The notes under the pieces: generated by a model
What the model saw: only the letters and a program-made list of their open reading frames with translations
Database searches by the model: none
Told to the model about the DNA's origin: nothing
Position numbers and translations under genes: made by a program
Shown: positions 35,557 to 46,065 of the stretch, one piece after another
Layout of the letters: each line of letters opens with the position of its first letter
Position numbering within the stretch: the first letter of the stretch is position 1
Assembly: GCA_036898135.1 (NCBI GenBank)
Contig: CM072514.1
Location: 85,193,081 to 85,257,080, forward strand
Length of the DNA stretch: 64,000 nt
Direction: 5' to 3'
Source: Oncomelania hupensis
Taxonomy: Eukaryota; Mollusca; Gastropoda; Littorinimorpha; Pomatiopsidae

Positions 35557-36050
35557 CACGCCATAGCCAAGGGTTCAACTGCTACAACAAGCGAGTCAAC
35601 GTTACGAGAGGCAGTCATCGAGGGTAGCCGCCAACGAGTTGCGTCGAGAGGGGCCAACATACTGGGACTACATCACCGATAGGTTCGGGTTGACTGCAAG
35701 GGCGTGTAGTCGCTGAAGAGTTGCTTCGTGAGCGAACAACAGATCGGGACTACGTTGCTGCCGTTAGACTACGTCGAGGGACAGTCTCGGAGCTACATCG
35801 CCAGTATTAGAGAGAGCGACGAGCGGACGTCGCGTCTACTTCAGCACAGGAGCGTGTACATCAACACCAGCGTGGTGCAGCGTCGCATACGACGAGGACA
35901 GCGGGGCCTGCGTCAGCGAAAGCGACTAGTGACAAGCATCAGCGCTACTGCAGAAAGCGTGCTGTTCTAGAACAGTCTAGAAAGGTACAGCACAGTCAAG
36001 AACCTTCCAGAAAAGAACTTTCCAGAAAAGAACTTTCCAGAAGCATCAAG
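35557..36050 (+). other. Leader of the Gypsy element
   Basis: Untranslated region between the primer site and the gag ATG. An 80-codon frame at 35728-35970 is arginine/serine rich and shows no domain. Two copies of aaagaactttccagaa occur just before gag (36011-36045). Confidence 0.6.
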
Positions 36051-36609
36051 ATGGCTGACTTCTGGCAGAAAGGGATTGCACTGAATCTGAAAGGCAAACA
36101 GCTGACGGAGTACGTCAAGTCCCAGGAGAGAATACAAGAACGAGAATTAGAGGCGCAGCGTCGCCGACAAGAAAGAGAAATTGAACTGCAGCGTCAAGAA
36201 AGAGAAGAGCAGCGTCGCCGAGAAGAAAGAGAACTCGAAGCGCAGCGTCGCCAAGAAGAAAGAGAAGAAAAGCATCGACTTGACGAGATGGAAGAGAGAC
36301 GATTAGAGGCTGAGCGTCAATTCCAGTTAGAAATGGCGCGCATCCAACAACAGCAGCGCGCGCCACATGTTATCAGCGACTTCAAAGCTCCAAAATTACC
36401 AGCATTCGTCGACGAGAAGGACCAGATCGACAGCTATCTAGCGAGGTTTGAAAGGTTCGCCGAAAGCGCTAAATGGCAACGTCAAGACTGGGCGATCATA
36501 CTCAGCGCACTACTGACGGGGAAGGCGCTCGATGTCTACAGTAGACTGTCGAATAATGACGCCAAAGACTACGACGTTTTGAAAGCGGCCCTATTGCAGT
36601 GCTACAACT
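36051..36609 (+). pseudogene. gag: Gypsy gag, part before the Harbinger insertion
   Basis: Starts at ATG 36051 (MADFWQKGIALNLKGKQLT). Residues ~25-105 form a highly charged coiled-coil of repeated arginine/glutamate/glutamine units. The capsid-like region follows with FKAPKLPAFVDEKDQIDSYL and RFERFAESAKW. The frame is cut after about 186 codons by the Harbinger element, and what follows at 36610-36662 is transposon sequence. The remainder of gag is at 38923-39728 in a compatible frame. Confidence 0.9.
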
Positions 36610-36612
36610 TTA

Positions 36613-38919
36613 TGGCCCGGTCACACCGCCCGCACTTTGTTGGAGCGTTCCTTGAACGGTAGGGAGGGGGGACCAAATTTCGACAACGCTCGTCACCGCG
36701 CACAAAATGGGAAAAAAATCGAAAACACGGGCGTTGCCTTAGCGGTGCACCGCTGAAGCCGGCGTTGCTATAGCGTTGGCTTAACGGTAGCGAGCGTCGG
36801 TTTAGCGGTGACGCGAGCGTTGATAGAGCGGCGTTCTGCGCATGCGGGCGTTGGCTCGGCGGGGGTTTAAAGTTGGTTTAGCGGCATACCGCTTTTGACT
36901 ATGGAGCTGAACGGATCCTCATGCCACGTGGACAAAAGAAGAGGCAGGCTGGAGAAGGAAAGGCAGCAGCACAGTGTTCAATTGATAGCCACCATTCTCT
37001 CCTGCCAATCCACTGATCCTGATGGGGAGTTGCACCAATGCTTGAGTAGGTTTCGCTGCCTCTTCCCATCACGTGAGGCTGTGTTGGGGCCTTGCACAAT
37101 GATGGTGTCCTCCAAGTTCCGTCCTTCTCTCCATGCCCCAGGCTGCAGGTTCCCATCTGGTTGTGCACGGTCCACAAGTCTGTTCTGGACCACTAGGAAG
37201 CGGGTGCGCATCAGGTTGTGGAGGATGCAGCAAGCTTCCACGATGGTTCTGACAGTTTCATGGTGATGTTGCATGGTGGTGAGCAGAATCTGGAGCCTGT
37301 TGGCCAGGATGCCGAAGGCGTTCTACATGACCCGTCTTGCCCTGGACAGCCGATAGTTGAAGATGCGCTTTTCAGGGGTGAGGTTTCTGGTGCTGTACGG
37401 CTTCATGGGGTAAGTCCGCAGTGAGAAGGCGTTATCCCAGATGATGAAGTTATGCACATCCTGATTGTCATTGGGTAGGGGATCTGGCTGAGGAAAGGCA
37501 TGAATCCTGTTCTGGTCCAGCCCACGATGGAGATCACTTTCGTTGTAGATCTGAGCGTCTGAGGATGAGCCATTGCCTGATAGGTCAATGTAGGTGAACT
37601 TGTAGTCAGCATCCACCATGGCAAACAGGATCACGCTGTAAAAGCCTTAGTAGTTGTAGAATTCTGAGCCAGAGTTACGAGGAGCTTTACAGGCCACGTG
37701 CTTACCATCAATGACACCAACGCCACGTGCTTACCATCAATGACACCAACTGTGTGGGGAAAGTTCCATCTCTGGTACCATTGGTCAGCCAGGTCTCTCC
37801 ATCCTTGTTCAGTTGTTGGGCAAAACACGAGTTCATCTGTGTACTCCTCAATGATGGCCTTTACCACTTCTCTGACTACCACACTGATGGTGTTGTGGGG
37901 AACCCTCCAGGCGTATTGCATGTTTCTGTAGGTGTTACCAGAGGCCAGGTGCCGTAGGGTGATTGCCACTTTGAGACCAGGTTCCAGGCTTGCTCGGTAA
38001 TTGGTGTCTTGCTTGGTCAATCTGGGGGTCAGCCTCTGTACAACTTCATCAAACATGGCTGGTGGCATCCTTATGAAGTGCTGGAAGGCTCGTGGATCCT
38101 CATTCCTCGGCTCCACCATCAGCTTGTCATACAGTCCATGTTCAGGCCTTCTCAGAATCCACTGTCTGACCAACACAACTCTTGTCTCTCCTTCTCTCTC
38201 TTCTCCTTCTGTCAACAGCTTGTTGCAATCTGAGGAGGTTCTGATTCTGCTGCTGGACTAGTGCACCAATCATAGAAAGTCTCTCAGCATCCATGGTAGT
38301 ACAGTTTTACTGTAACTTTGAGCAAATTCGATGTAAATGAGGTTTGCACTCAACGGCAGCTCGATTCCAAATGGGCTCCATGTCCATTTCTCCCCGTATT
38401 TATAGCTAAATTCTGATCCCCCTCCGACACCTCCATATCAACGCCAAACCAAAGTTCATCACCGCAATGGATCGCTGCTTCAACGCCAGACACCGTTACA
38501 GCAATCCCGTGTCCGCTCGTAAAACGCTTACAACCGCTCCACCAAAGTTTGTGCAACGTTTAATCACCGCCCGGGCAAAGCTGGCGAATCAGCGGTGGTC
38601 CAGCGTTCAAGATTTCTGCGTTGGCCTAGCGGAACCAAGCGTTCACGAACTTGCGTCTAGCGGTGCCAAACTTTGACTGGGCGTTGTTGGAGCGGTGGTG
38701 AACTTTGCCGGAGCGGAAAATTGCCCACTTCTCACCGCTCGCAATATTTTGTGCAGCTCAAAACTTTCGGAGCGGTAGGAGGGACCATAAGCGGTGGCTG
38801 AGCGTATACGGCGTTGCCTTAACGGGGGCCAACTTCTGGTGAACGGTAACGAGCGGTGATGATTTTTTTTCACCGCTCCAGGAACGCTCCAGCAAAGTTC
38901 TTGCGGTGTGACCGGGCCT
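36613..38919 (-). mobile_element. PIF/Harbinger DNA transposon inserted in gag
   Basis: Ends tggcccggtcacaccgc and gcggtgtgaccgggcct are inverted repeats (outermost base mismatched). TSD TTA at 36610-36612 and 38920-38922 is the canonical Harbinger duplication. Both subterminal regions (36615-36895; 38500-38918) are packed with AGCGGT / AGCGTT-type hexamers in both orientations. The transposase lies on the minus strand and is broken. The insertion is younger than the surrounding Gypsy copy. Confidence 0.93.
36978..38294 (-). pseudogene. HARBI1-like transposase, multiply broken
   Basis: Minus-strand blocks, N to C: MDAERLSMIGALVQQQNQNL from ATG 38294, frame change in an arginine-rich stretch near 38200, QWILRRPEHGLYDKL, FQHFIRMPPAMFDEVVQRL, TLRHLASGNTYRNMQYAWRV, and HTVGVIDGKHV (first catalytic Asp). 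A 29-bp direct duplication (37695-37752, period 29) then shifts the frame. The next block has a stop in the NYKG position, then FAMVDADYKFTYIDLSG (second Asp). At the third catalytic position, the Glu before NAFGILANR, a TAG stop is read (37323-37325). The C-terminus continues with ACCILHNLMR. No second Harbinger (Myb-like) gene is seen. Confidence 0.88.
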
Positions 38920-38922
38920 TTA

Positions 38923-39728
38923 CAGAAAAGGGCTACCGTCAACGCTTTCGTGAATGCCGGCCTTTGTCAGACGAGACACCAATGCAGTTTGTGGAGCGCC
39001 TGTCGTCATATCTACACAAGTGGGTGGAATTATCAGGCAAAGGGAAGACTTACGAGAGTCTCCATGAGCTGATCGTGAGGGAACAATTACTCAACGCCTG
39101 CCCTAAGGACCTTGCGATCTACTTGGAAATACAAAAGCTGCAGACGCTTAAAGATGTGACTGAGGCTGCTGAAAGATATCTCATCGCTCATGGGAAAACC
39201 CTGGGGCCACCCAGCGCGACGAAACATTTTCAGAAGACTGGAAACCATGTGAACCAGATCCAGGGAAGCCAGACGAGCCAGAGACAGACAGACTCCACGC
39301 CTCCTCCCAGGGAAGGGCATTCAAGAGGCTGTTTCACTTGCAACGCTACAGACCACAGAGCAGCTAATTGTCCTCAAAACAAAAGTAGCGGACAGCGGAG
39401 CAGTACGGACAACGCAGCGGCGGGCAACCGGCAGAGGCGGTTCTCCAATCAACGGCAAAACAGTAGATCTGACCATCAAGTGTGCGGCGGGAGCGTCATT
39501 CTTCCGAGTGAGACCAAGCGCACAGCTACTCCTGCGGACGTGCAAGAGTGCATGACTGATGGCCAACTCCTCCTTGCCAACGGAAAATCCATCCCCGTCG
39601 TTGCCAGCGCAGCTGTGACCGTCCAGAACATGCCTGTTTCCAAGGGACGCGTCGGAAATCATGAAGTGACTGTCTTAAGAGACTCTGGCTGCAGTTTGGG
39701 TCATCGTCAGAGAAGACCTAATCGCTAA
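38923..39728 (+). pseudogene. gag: Gypsy gag C-terminal part and start of protease
   Basis: Continues the capsid region: PMQFVERLSSYLHKWVELSG, LIVREQLLNACPKDLAIYLE and DVTEAAERYLIAHG. A zinc knuckle CFTCNATDHRAANC (C-x2-C-x4-H-x4-C) lies near 39333-39374, then a basic, Arg/Gln-rich region. The aspartic protease begins (VTVLRDSGCS, catalytic Asp-Ser-Gly at ~39680-39690). Directly after GCS the frame ends at 39728, because a GGG run carries one base more than the continuing frame needs. The reading frame of 39763-42879 takes over. This could be a mutation, an assembly error or a recoding site. Confidence 0.88.
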
Positions 39729-39762
39729 AGAACAATTCACTGGCGATTCTAAATGGACACTC

Positions 39763-42700
39763 ATGGCCGACAGCAAATGTGTGAAAGCGCCAGTTGCAAA
39801 AATTCATGTCAACACCCCTTTCTACATAGGCGAAGTAGAAGCGGTTTGCCTGAAGAAGCCGCTGTATGATTTGATGATCGGGAACATCGATGGCGCGAGA
39901 CGACCCGACGACCCCAATTCAGAATGGAGTCCTGCCTCAACCCAACGTGTCGAAGTTGTGGAGGAGGATCCATTGCCATTTCCCGATGGAGACCTTACAG
40001 AGCTGCTACGGGACAATGTGGCTACTCCGGCTCAGCCCTGCCGACCAGAGATCGTCGGTGCTGTTACTACCAGGGCCCAGGCCAAGAGAGACAAGACGTC
40101 TACGCCACTGAAGGTCGCCGACAACTCCAAAGCTGCCATCGTGGACAGAGATAAGCTGATCCAGCTCCAGGAAGCTGATAGTACTTTAAACAAGTACAGG
40201 AACCGCCAAGACCACGTGACCAAGGGCAGTGGCACGGTCTATTTTGAGGTGAAGGCCAAGATCCTGTACAGAATCTTCCAGCACCCGAGGGTCAACGGAG
40301 GTAAACCACTACGTCAAGTACTGGTACCATTACCCTTAAGGCGCCAGGTGATGGAAGTAGCGCATGACTCAATTATGGGAGGTCACCTAGGTATCAAGAA
40401 GACGTCGGACAGAATCCAGGCGGTGTTCTACTGGCCAGGACTTCATGCGGACGTCAGCCGTTTCTGCCGATCATGTGACATTTGCCAGAAGACCATACCT
40501 CGAGGAAGGGTCCCGAAAGTGCCTATGCAGAGGATGCCTCTGATCGACCGACCTTTCAAGAGGGTGGCCTTAGACTTAATCGGCGAAATAAGACCTCCGA
40601 GTGAAGAAGGTCATCGGTGGGTACTGACTTTAGTGGACTATGCGACTCGGTACCCAGAAGCAGTGCCACTGAAGAAGATTGACACTGAAACTGTAGCAGA
40701 GGCACTGGTGGACATGTTCAGTAGACTTGGAGTGCCCGAAGAAATTCTGACAGACCTCGGGACGCAGTTCGTCTCTGACTGCATGAAGGAGGTCAACAGA
40801 CTGCTGAGCATCCGGCATTTGACTACGACACCCTACCATCCGATGTGCAACGGGCTTGTCGAGAAGTTCAATGCTACGCTGAAGTCCACCCTGAAGAAAC
40901 TGTGCAGCGAGCAGCCCAGACAATGGCATCGCTATATCAACGCCTTACTTTTCGCCTACAGAGAAGTACCGCAGGAGTCCACCGGCTTTTCTCCGTTCGA
41001 GCTGCTGTACGGAAGAACCATCCGAGGGCCGATGCACATCCTGAAAGAACTGTGGACGAAAGAAGTAGACACCCCAGAGGTGAAGAACAGCTACCAGTTC
41101 GTGTTTGAGCTACGGGAGAAGCTGGAGCAGACTCTCGAGATAGCCAGAGAAAACCTGAAGAAGTCCCAAGACTGTGGAAAGCACTACTACGATCGTAGGG
41201 CTGTGAACAGGAAGTTTAAACCTGGCAACAAAGTGCTGGTGCTGCTACCTACCGATCATAATAAGTTGCTGATGCAGTGGAAAGGCCCGTACGAAGTGGA
41301 GACCGTGGTGGGGATCAACGACTATAAGGTGAAGGTCGGCCAGCATTCCAAGATATACCACGCCAACCTCCTTAAGCTGTACGTGGAAAGGCCGCCAGAG
41401 ACTGTGCATGCAGCAACAGCAGCTGAGATCGACAACAGCTTTGACAGCGAGGAACTGTTGGAACTGGGAGACTTCCACAGCAAAGAAGGCATCGATGACG
41501 TTAAGCTAGGACCAAGCTTGACGGAAGGTCAAAAGATGGAGCTCAAGGACCTTATGGGCGAGTTTCCCCACAACTTCAGCGATGTCCCTGGTTCTACAAC
41601 TTTGGTCGAACACGAAGTCCACCTCACTTCGAATATCCCTGTTCGATCCAAGCCCTTCCCGATCCCTTTCAAGGCCCGTGAATCCTTGAAGAAAGACATC
41701 GATGAGATGCTGAAGATGGGCATCATCAGGGAGTCCAGTTCCCCCTACGCGTCCCCTGTCGTGGTCGTGAAGAAGAAGGACGGGAGCAACCGAGTATGCA
41801 TCGACTACAGGAAGGTTAATAAGATCACCGTCTTCGACCCTGAGCCGATGCCTACCGCAGCAGACCTCTTCCGCCAATTATCGGGGAGTAGAATCTTCTC
41901 AAAGATTGACCTCAGCAAAGGTTATTGGCAAGTCCCCGTGCCTCAACAGGACATACCAAAGACTGCTTTTATAACCCCTGATGGGACGTACGAGTGCCTA
42001 AGGATGCCCTTTGGCATGGTCAACAGCGGAGCTACCCTAAAGAGAGGAATGAGGAAGATGCTTAATGGGATGGACAACGTCGTGTGTTACTGGGACGACC
42101 TGCTGGTCCACACTCGCACCTGGGAAGAGCATCTGCAGACCTTGAGGGAGCTGTTTCACCGTCTCACAGAAGCCAACCTGACCGTGAGACCCAGTAAGTG
42201 CATTCTGGGGACTGACAACGTAGACTTTATCGGCCATTCGCTGAAAGAAGGACAAAAGGGGCTTCTACTAGAAAACGTCACCAAGATTCTGAACGCTCCA
42301 CGTCCCCAAACCAAGAAGCAGGTGCGATCTTTCCTGGGGTTGGCTGGATACTACAGGGAGTTTGTACCAAACTACTCCGCCATCACAGCACCCTTGTCGG
42401 ACCTGGTGCGGAAAGGCTGTCCAAACCAAGTGCAGTGGGGACCGTCTCAGGAGAGGGCATACCAGACTGTGCGCGACCTCCTTTCGAAGGATCCGGTGCT
42501 ACGACTGCCCGATACTTCCAAGGAATTCGTCTTAAGGACAGACGCAGCGGACGAAGGCATCGGCGCCATACTGATGCAAGAACACGAAGGGAAACTATTT
42601 CCGGTCAGTTACGCCAGCAAGAAGCTGTCCAGGGCTGAGAAAAATTACTCGACCATGGAGAAAGAGTGCCTTGCCATCATATGGGGAATCCGGAAGTTCG

Positions 42701-42879
42701 AACTGTACCTTCAAGGAGTGACTGATCACAAGCCGCTAACTTACTTGAACTCTGCCAAGTTTGTGAACAGTCGGATCATGAGATGGGCTATGTACTTGCA
42801 GAACTTTAACATGCGAGTAGAATCTATCAAAGGATCGGACAATGTTGGTGCGGACTTCCTCAGCAGAGTGTGTGAGTAA
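39763..42879 (+). CDS. pol: Gypsy pol: protease end, integrase, RT, RNase H
   Basis: 1038 codons from the annotated ATG; the true polyprotein begins upstream across the frame change. Residues 1-50 are the protease end (PLYDLMIGN). Integrase zinc finger: His201, His208, Cys238, Cys241. Integrase core: Asp271, Asp331, Glu367 (35-residue spacing), with TDLGTQF and EKFNATLK. A linker then ends in YHANLLKLY. RT: KPFPIPFK, SSPYASPVVVVKKKDGS, FSKIDLSKGYWQ (Asp716), FGMVNSGAT, and YWDD (776-779), a Trp variant of the YxDD box. RNase H: DAADEGIGAIL (Asp927), TMEKECLAI, TDHKPL, and GSDNVGADFLSR at the end. Uninterrupted and apparently functional. Integrase upstream of RT is the GMR1 hallmark. Confidence 0.95.
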   Translation: MADSKCVKAPVAKIHVNTPFYIGEVEAVCLKKPLYDLMIGNIDGARRPDDPNSEWSPASTQRVEVVEEDPLPFPDGDLTELLRDNVATPAQPCRPEIVGAVTTRAQAKRDKTSTPLKVADNSKAAIVDRDKLIQLQEADSTLNKYRNRQDHVTKGSGTVYFEVKAKILYRIFQHPRVNGGKPLRQVLVPLPLRRQVMEVAHDSIMGGHLGIKKTSDRIQAVFYWPGLHADVSRFCRSCDICQKTIPRGRVPKVPMQRMPLIDRPFKRVALDLIGEIRPPSEEGHRWVLTLVDYATRYPEAVPLKKIDTETVAEALVDMFSRLGVPEEILTDLGTQFVSDCMKEVNRLLSIRHLTTTPYHPMCNGLVEKFNATLKSTLKKLCSEQPRQWHRYINALLFAYREVPQESTGFSPFELLYGRTIRGPMHILKELWTKEVDTPEVKNSYQFVFELREKLEQTLEIARENLKKSQDCGKHYYDRRAVNRKFKPGNKVLVLLPTDHNKLLMQWKGPYEVETVVGINDYKVKVGQHSKIYHANLLKLYVERPPETVHAATAAEIDNSFDSEELLELGDFHSKEGIDDVKLGPSLTEGQKMELKDLMGEFPHNFSDVPGSTTLVEHEVHLTSNIPVRSKPFPIPFKARESLKKDIDEMLKMGIIRESSSPYASPVVVVKKKDGSNRVCIDYRKVNKITVFDPEPMPTAADLFRQLSGSRIFSKIDLSKGYWQVPVPQQDIPKTAFITPDGTYECLRMPFGMVNSGATLKRGMRKMLNGMDNVVCYWDDLLVHTRTWEEHLQTLRELFHRLTEANLTVRPSKCILGTDNVDFIGHSLKEGQKGLLLENVTKILNAPRPQTKKQVRSFLGLAGYYREFVPNYSAITAPLSDLVRKGCPNQVQWGPSQERAYQTVRDLLSKDPVLRLPDTSKEFVLRTDAADEGIGAILMQEHEGKLFPVSYASKKLSRAEKNYSTMEKECLAIIWGIRKFELYLQGVTDHKPLTYLNSAKFVNSRIMRWAMYLQNFNMRVESIKGSDNVGADFLSRVCE

Positions 42880-43072
42880 AGAACATTGACTGTGTGGATG
42901 AACTGTGAACATTGACAATATCCAGATAGACTTGAAGATGAAAACCATTGACTCTGTGTAGATAAGCTGAGCGCAATTACAGTATTCAGAAAGTCTTAAA
43001 TTAGTTTCAATTGTGGACTTTGTTTGTGCATTACGTTTCAACGTTGTTGAAAGAAATTGGGTAAATTTCTTC

Positions 43073-43087
43073 TTGAGTGGGGGGTTA
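43073..43087 (+). promoter_or_regulatory. Polypurine tract
   Basis: gagtggggggtta directly precedes the 3' LTR; the expected plus-strand primer. Confidence 0.7.
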
Positions 43088-43720
43088 TGTTACGTTGAAA
43101 CGAACGAAAGTGTGTCTAAAGCGCGCACGATAGATCTAATCGTTTCGTTTTGCAAAGTATTCAATAATGGAGTTTATTTACCTTTGATTTGAGTTGGCAC
43201 TGTTGTTAGGAGAGGCTTTGTATAACGTTGATAATTTGCGTTAGTCGATATTATTTGAGAATCTTCTGGATATGCGTGTTTACTCTTGATAGAATTTTCC
43301 CGATGGATATCGAAGGTCGTGAATGTTCCCGGAAGTAGAGAAAATGTGTATTGACGTAAGTCAGTGATGACGATCTTTAGTTCGATTGGTGGCAGTACGT
43401 CATTTCTACCGTATTCGAAATCTTTCCGGAAAAGAGAGAGGTTATTTAATCGTGTGCCGAGTCGCTGTTGAGATAGTAAAGTTGTTGATAGTGATTTGGA
43501 AAGTTGCTGTGAAAGTTGTTGAGTTGAATTGAGAATTGTATGCAGTTGTTGATGTGTGCTGAATAAAAGTGGAAAACTTCATACGTCGACTTTGTGACTT
43601 GTATGCTGTTTGGACGGGCTGTGTGAATAAACGAATCTGAGTTACACCCTATCAGGAATTCAAGCATCGGGGCTGAATCAGATACTGATAGAAAACACCA
43701 ACATCAAACAGAGTGTAACA
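43088..43720 (+). repeat. 3' LTR
   Basis: 633 bp; same length as the 5' LTR and no difference seen by eye. Followed by TSD gtgac. Confidence 0.95.
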
Positions 43721-43721
43721 G

Positions 43722-44861
43722 TGACGGTGGGGTCTATTGTTGCTGGGCTCTGCACAATGGATTGCTATTACCCACTCGTCGTTCGTCGGCAGGGATCGGC
43801 TAGTGACTAATCCAAATACTTTTATTTTTGGTCTGGTCTGTGTGAAGATGGAGTTACAGAGATAGGGAGAAAAGTGTAAAAGATTCACTGACACACTAGC
43901 TCTCGCAGGGCTATGAATCATAGGTAGTCCAGTCACTTGTTAACAGTAAATATTACACATTTATTTCATCTACTCTATATCCAATTATCTAAGCAACACA
44001 TTACATTCAATGTCCAAAACTTAATATAACTAGGATTAACTTAACAGTCCAAAATTCACTTCGAGTAGTTATGAGAATGGGTAGATCTATGATGGATCTA
44101 TTCTGCCACTGTTCTCGATCTATGCTTTGTTCTTTTTGGCCTAATGTTCTTTTTCAGGAGGAGTGGACTACTGCACAGTCCCTATAAATCAGTGTTCGTG
44201 CACTTGTTCAATGGCACTTAACTTGAACTTCGGGGTGCGGTGCTGCTTTCTCCTCGTCTCGTTTGTTGACTATCGGAGCTCAGTGCTCGCTGCTCAGTTG
44301 CAGGCCGCGTGTCAGAGTTGACTCTCAGTGGGGTCTATCTCCTGCCGCGGACCAAGCTTGCTCGAGCTCGTCTGCAAAACATAAGACGGGTTTCTGCAAC
44401 GCCTTGCTTACAAAGGGAGTGCAGAGCGTTTCACTGTTGGCAGAAACAGCCCTCAGCGAGATCGCCTCTACTTATACAGATAGGAGACGAACAATCTTCT
44501 AAGTCCGTGGTCCACTATATATATACATCATGGCTAAAATAAACACAGGGAGAAGTAATTAATAATATACACCTTCTCCGGTACAGCCACTGGTCTGCAA
44601 TAATACCAATATGGGAAACAACAGCTGGTGTCGAAAACCGGTCGCGTGGGTCACGTGGTAAAGCAAAGTTTTACCAACATTCATAATTATAAAACATGGC
44701 AAGACTTCACAAGCATAATTCAATAATAATATCAATAAATCGCGGAGAAACAAAAGATCGATCATTTACTTTTTTGACAATGTCAGGCTATGGCTATACT
44801 GGGTTGAATGGATTTTACCCGTCACCTGCGTAGTCTTCTGAGAGAGAACTTTCAGCGCATC
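43722..44861 (+). repeat. Unclassified 1.15-kb dispersed repeat, copy 2
   Basis: Colinear with 14178-15358 with many substitutions and small gaps. Its first bases overlap the TSD of the Gypsy element, so the Gypsy landed at, or within, the left end of this repeat. Confidence 0.7.
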
Positions 44862-45151
44862 CGTCCCTCTGGTGAGGTTTTAACAAAGACTGACGTAAAC
44901 AGTGTGGACCGCTAAAGCCCGCGATATCCCATAAACCTTAGCGCCCTCGCGGGGGCTGATGGATATGGGTCAGCTGGATTATGCCACGGCATACCTAGCG
45001 AAAATTTTCTCTTCATATACTTAGAACAATCCTACCTTTTGTCCTCTGCTAGGCCTCGAATTTAGGTTACAAAAGCCAAAGAAGGATGAACTTATAGCGG
45101 CGTGATGCCCTACTGCAGTGTCCAAACTAGTCTCTTGTGACAATGTGTAAT

Positions 45152-45156
<5 letters not shown>
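44862..45156. other. No recognisable feature
   Basis: Nothing identifiable. Confidence 0.5.

Positions 45157-45240
<84 letters not shown>
45157..45240. repeat. (CT)n microsatellite
   Basis: Nearly pure CT run. Confidence 0.97.
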
Positions 45241-45242
<2 letters not shown>

Positions 45243-45275
45243 CTCATCTCCTCATCGCCTCTCCTATTCCCTACT

Positions 45276-46060
45276 CAGGGCTCGAAATTAGCGGGGGCCC
45301 GGGGCCAAAAACCCGCAAAGTTGATTTCGGGCTCAGAAAGTTGAAAAACGAAGGGCCCGCTTGGCCCGCAAAATAATTCGTCTGCTACAGCTAGCTCTAC
45401 TCGGCAGTTTCGTATTTGAGGCTGTTCGCGCTAAGAGGAAGGCCTTTAAGATATATAAGAACTTCAACAACCCACACCGGTGCCCTAAATTTGGACAGAA
45501 AAAAACAGAAAAGAAGCGGAAACCCTTTAATTTTGCACTCAAAAGTTTAATATACACTTCAATATCTTTTTAATATAATAAACAAAAGGCAATGGCAAAA
45601 CATAAGCGCAAAATGTCCATCTTTGCAAGTACGAAAGTATGGCTACATATCGTCGCCATACAGTTGCTAAAACAAGTCACAAAACTGAAAAGTATTATAC
45701 AAGAGACTCACTTGATTTTTTTCTATTTTGTTTAATGGCCATTTCAGGCTCACTAGTCACTGGAATATGTGTGTCACTGAATGTGTGTGTGTTTTTTTTT
45801 CCCCTTTTTTGTTGGTAATGTTTGAAAGTGAAAGAAAAGGCAAATAAAATGACATCACTCAGCAAAATTGGAAATTCAATTGTTTTTATTTTAGATTATC
45901 AGACAAATTGTACTTTCTACTTATTTTATTGTTAATAATTCTTTTGTTTTTTGTTTGCATTATTTTTCAAGTTGGGCCCCGAAAGTTGCTTGTGGGCCCT
46001 CAAATTTTTCAATCAAGGGGCCCGGTGGCCCCCAAAGAAAAAAGTTAATTTCTAGCCCTG
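45276..46060 (+). mobile_element. hAT-like non-autonomous element, 5-bp TSD
   Basis: Termini cagggctcgaaattagc (left) and cagggctagaaattaac (right, complementary strand) are flanked by ctact at 45271-45275 and 46061-46065. The subterminal regions are rich in gggccc blocks on both sides. No transposase; the short plus-strand frame at 45361-45573 has no recognisable domain. Confidence 0.8.
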
Positions 46061-46065
46061 CTACT

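Larger units (their letters stand above)
34902..43720 (+). mobile_element. Gypsy LTR retrotransposon, GMR1-like domain order, with nested Harbinger
   Basis: Complete element: two 633-bp LTRs (34902-35534, 43088-43720) that I cannot distinguish by eye, tgttacg...gtaaca ends, and TSD gtgac at 34897-34901 and 43721-43725. Gene order is gag, protease, integrase, reverse transcriptase, RNase H. Integrase before RT is the copia-like order known in Gypsy from the GMR1 group. Total 8.8 kb, of which 2.3 kb is a Harbinger insertion in gag. Apart from that insertion and one base of frame change in the protease, it looks young and intact. No envelope frame is present. Confidence 0.95.

Noticed and set aside
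35728..35970. Extra ORF in the Gypsy leader
   Set aside because: Lies before the clear gag ATG, shows no retroelement domain, and is most simply leader sequence.
36895..37425. Plus-strand ORFs within the Harbinger element
   Set aside because: They are antisense shadows of the HARBI1-like transposase.
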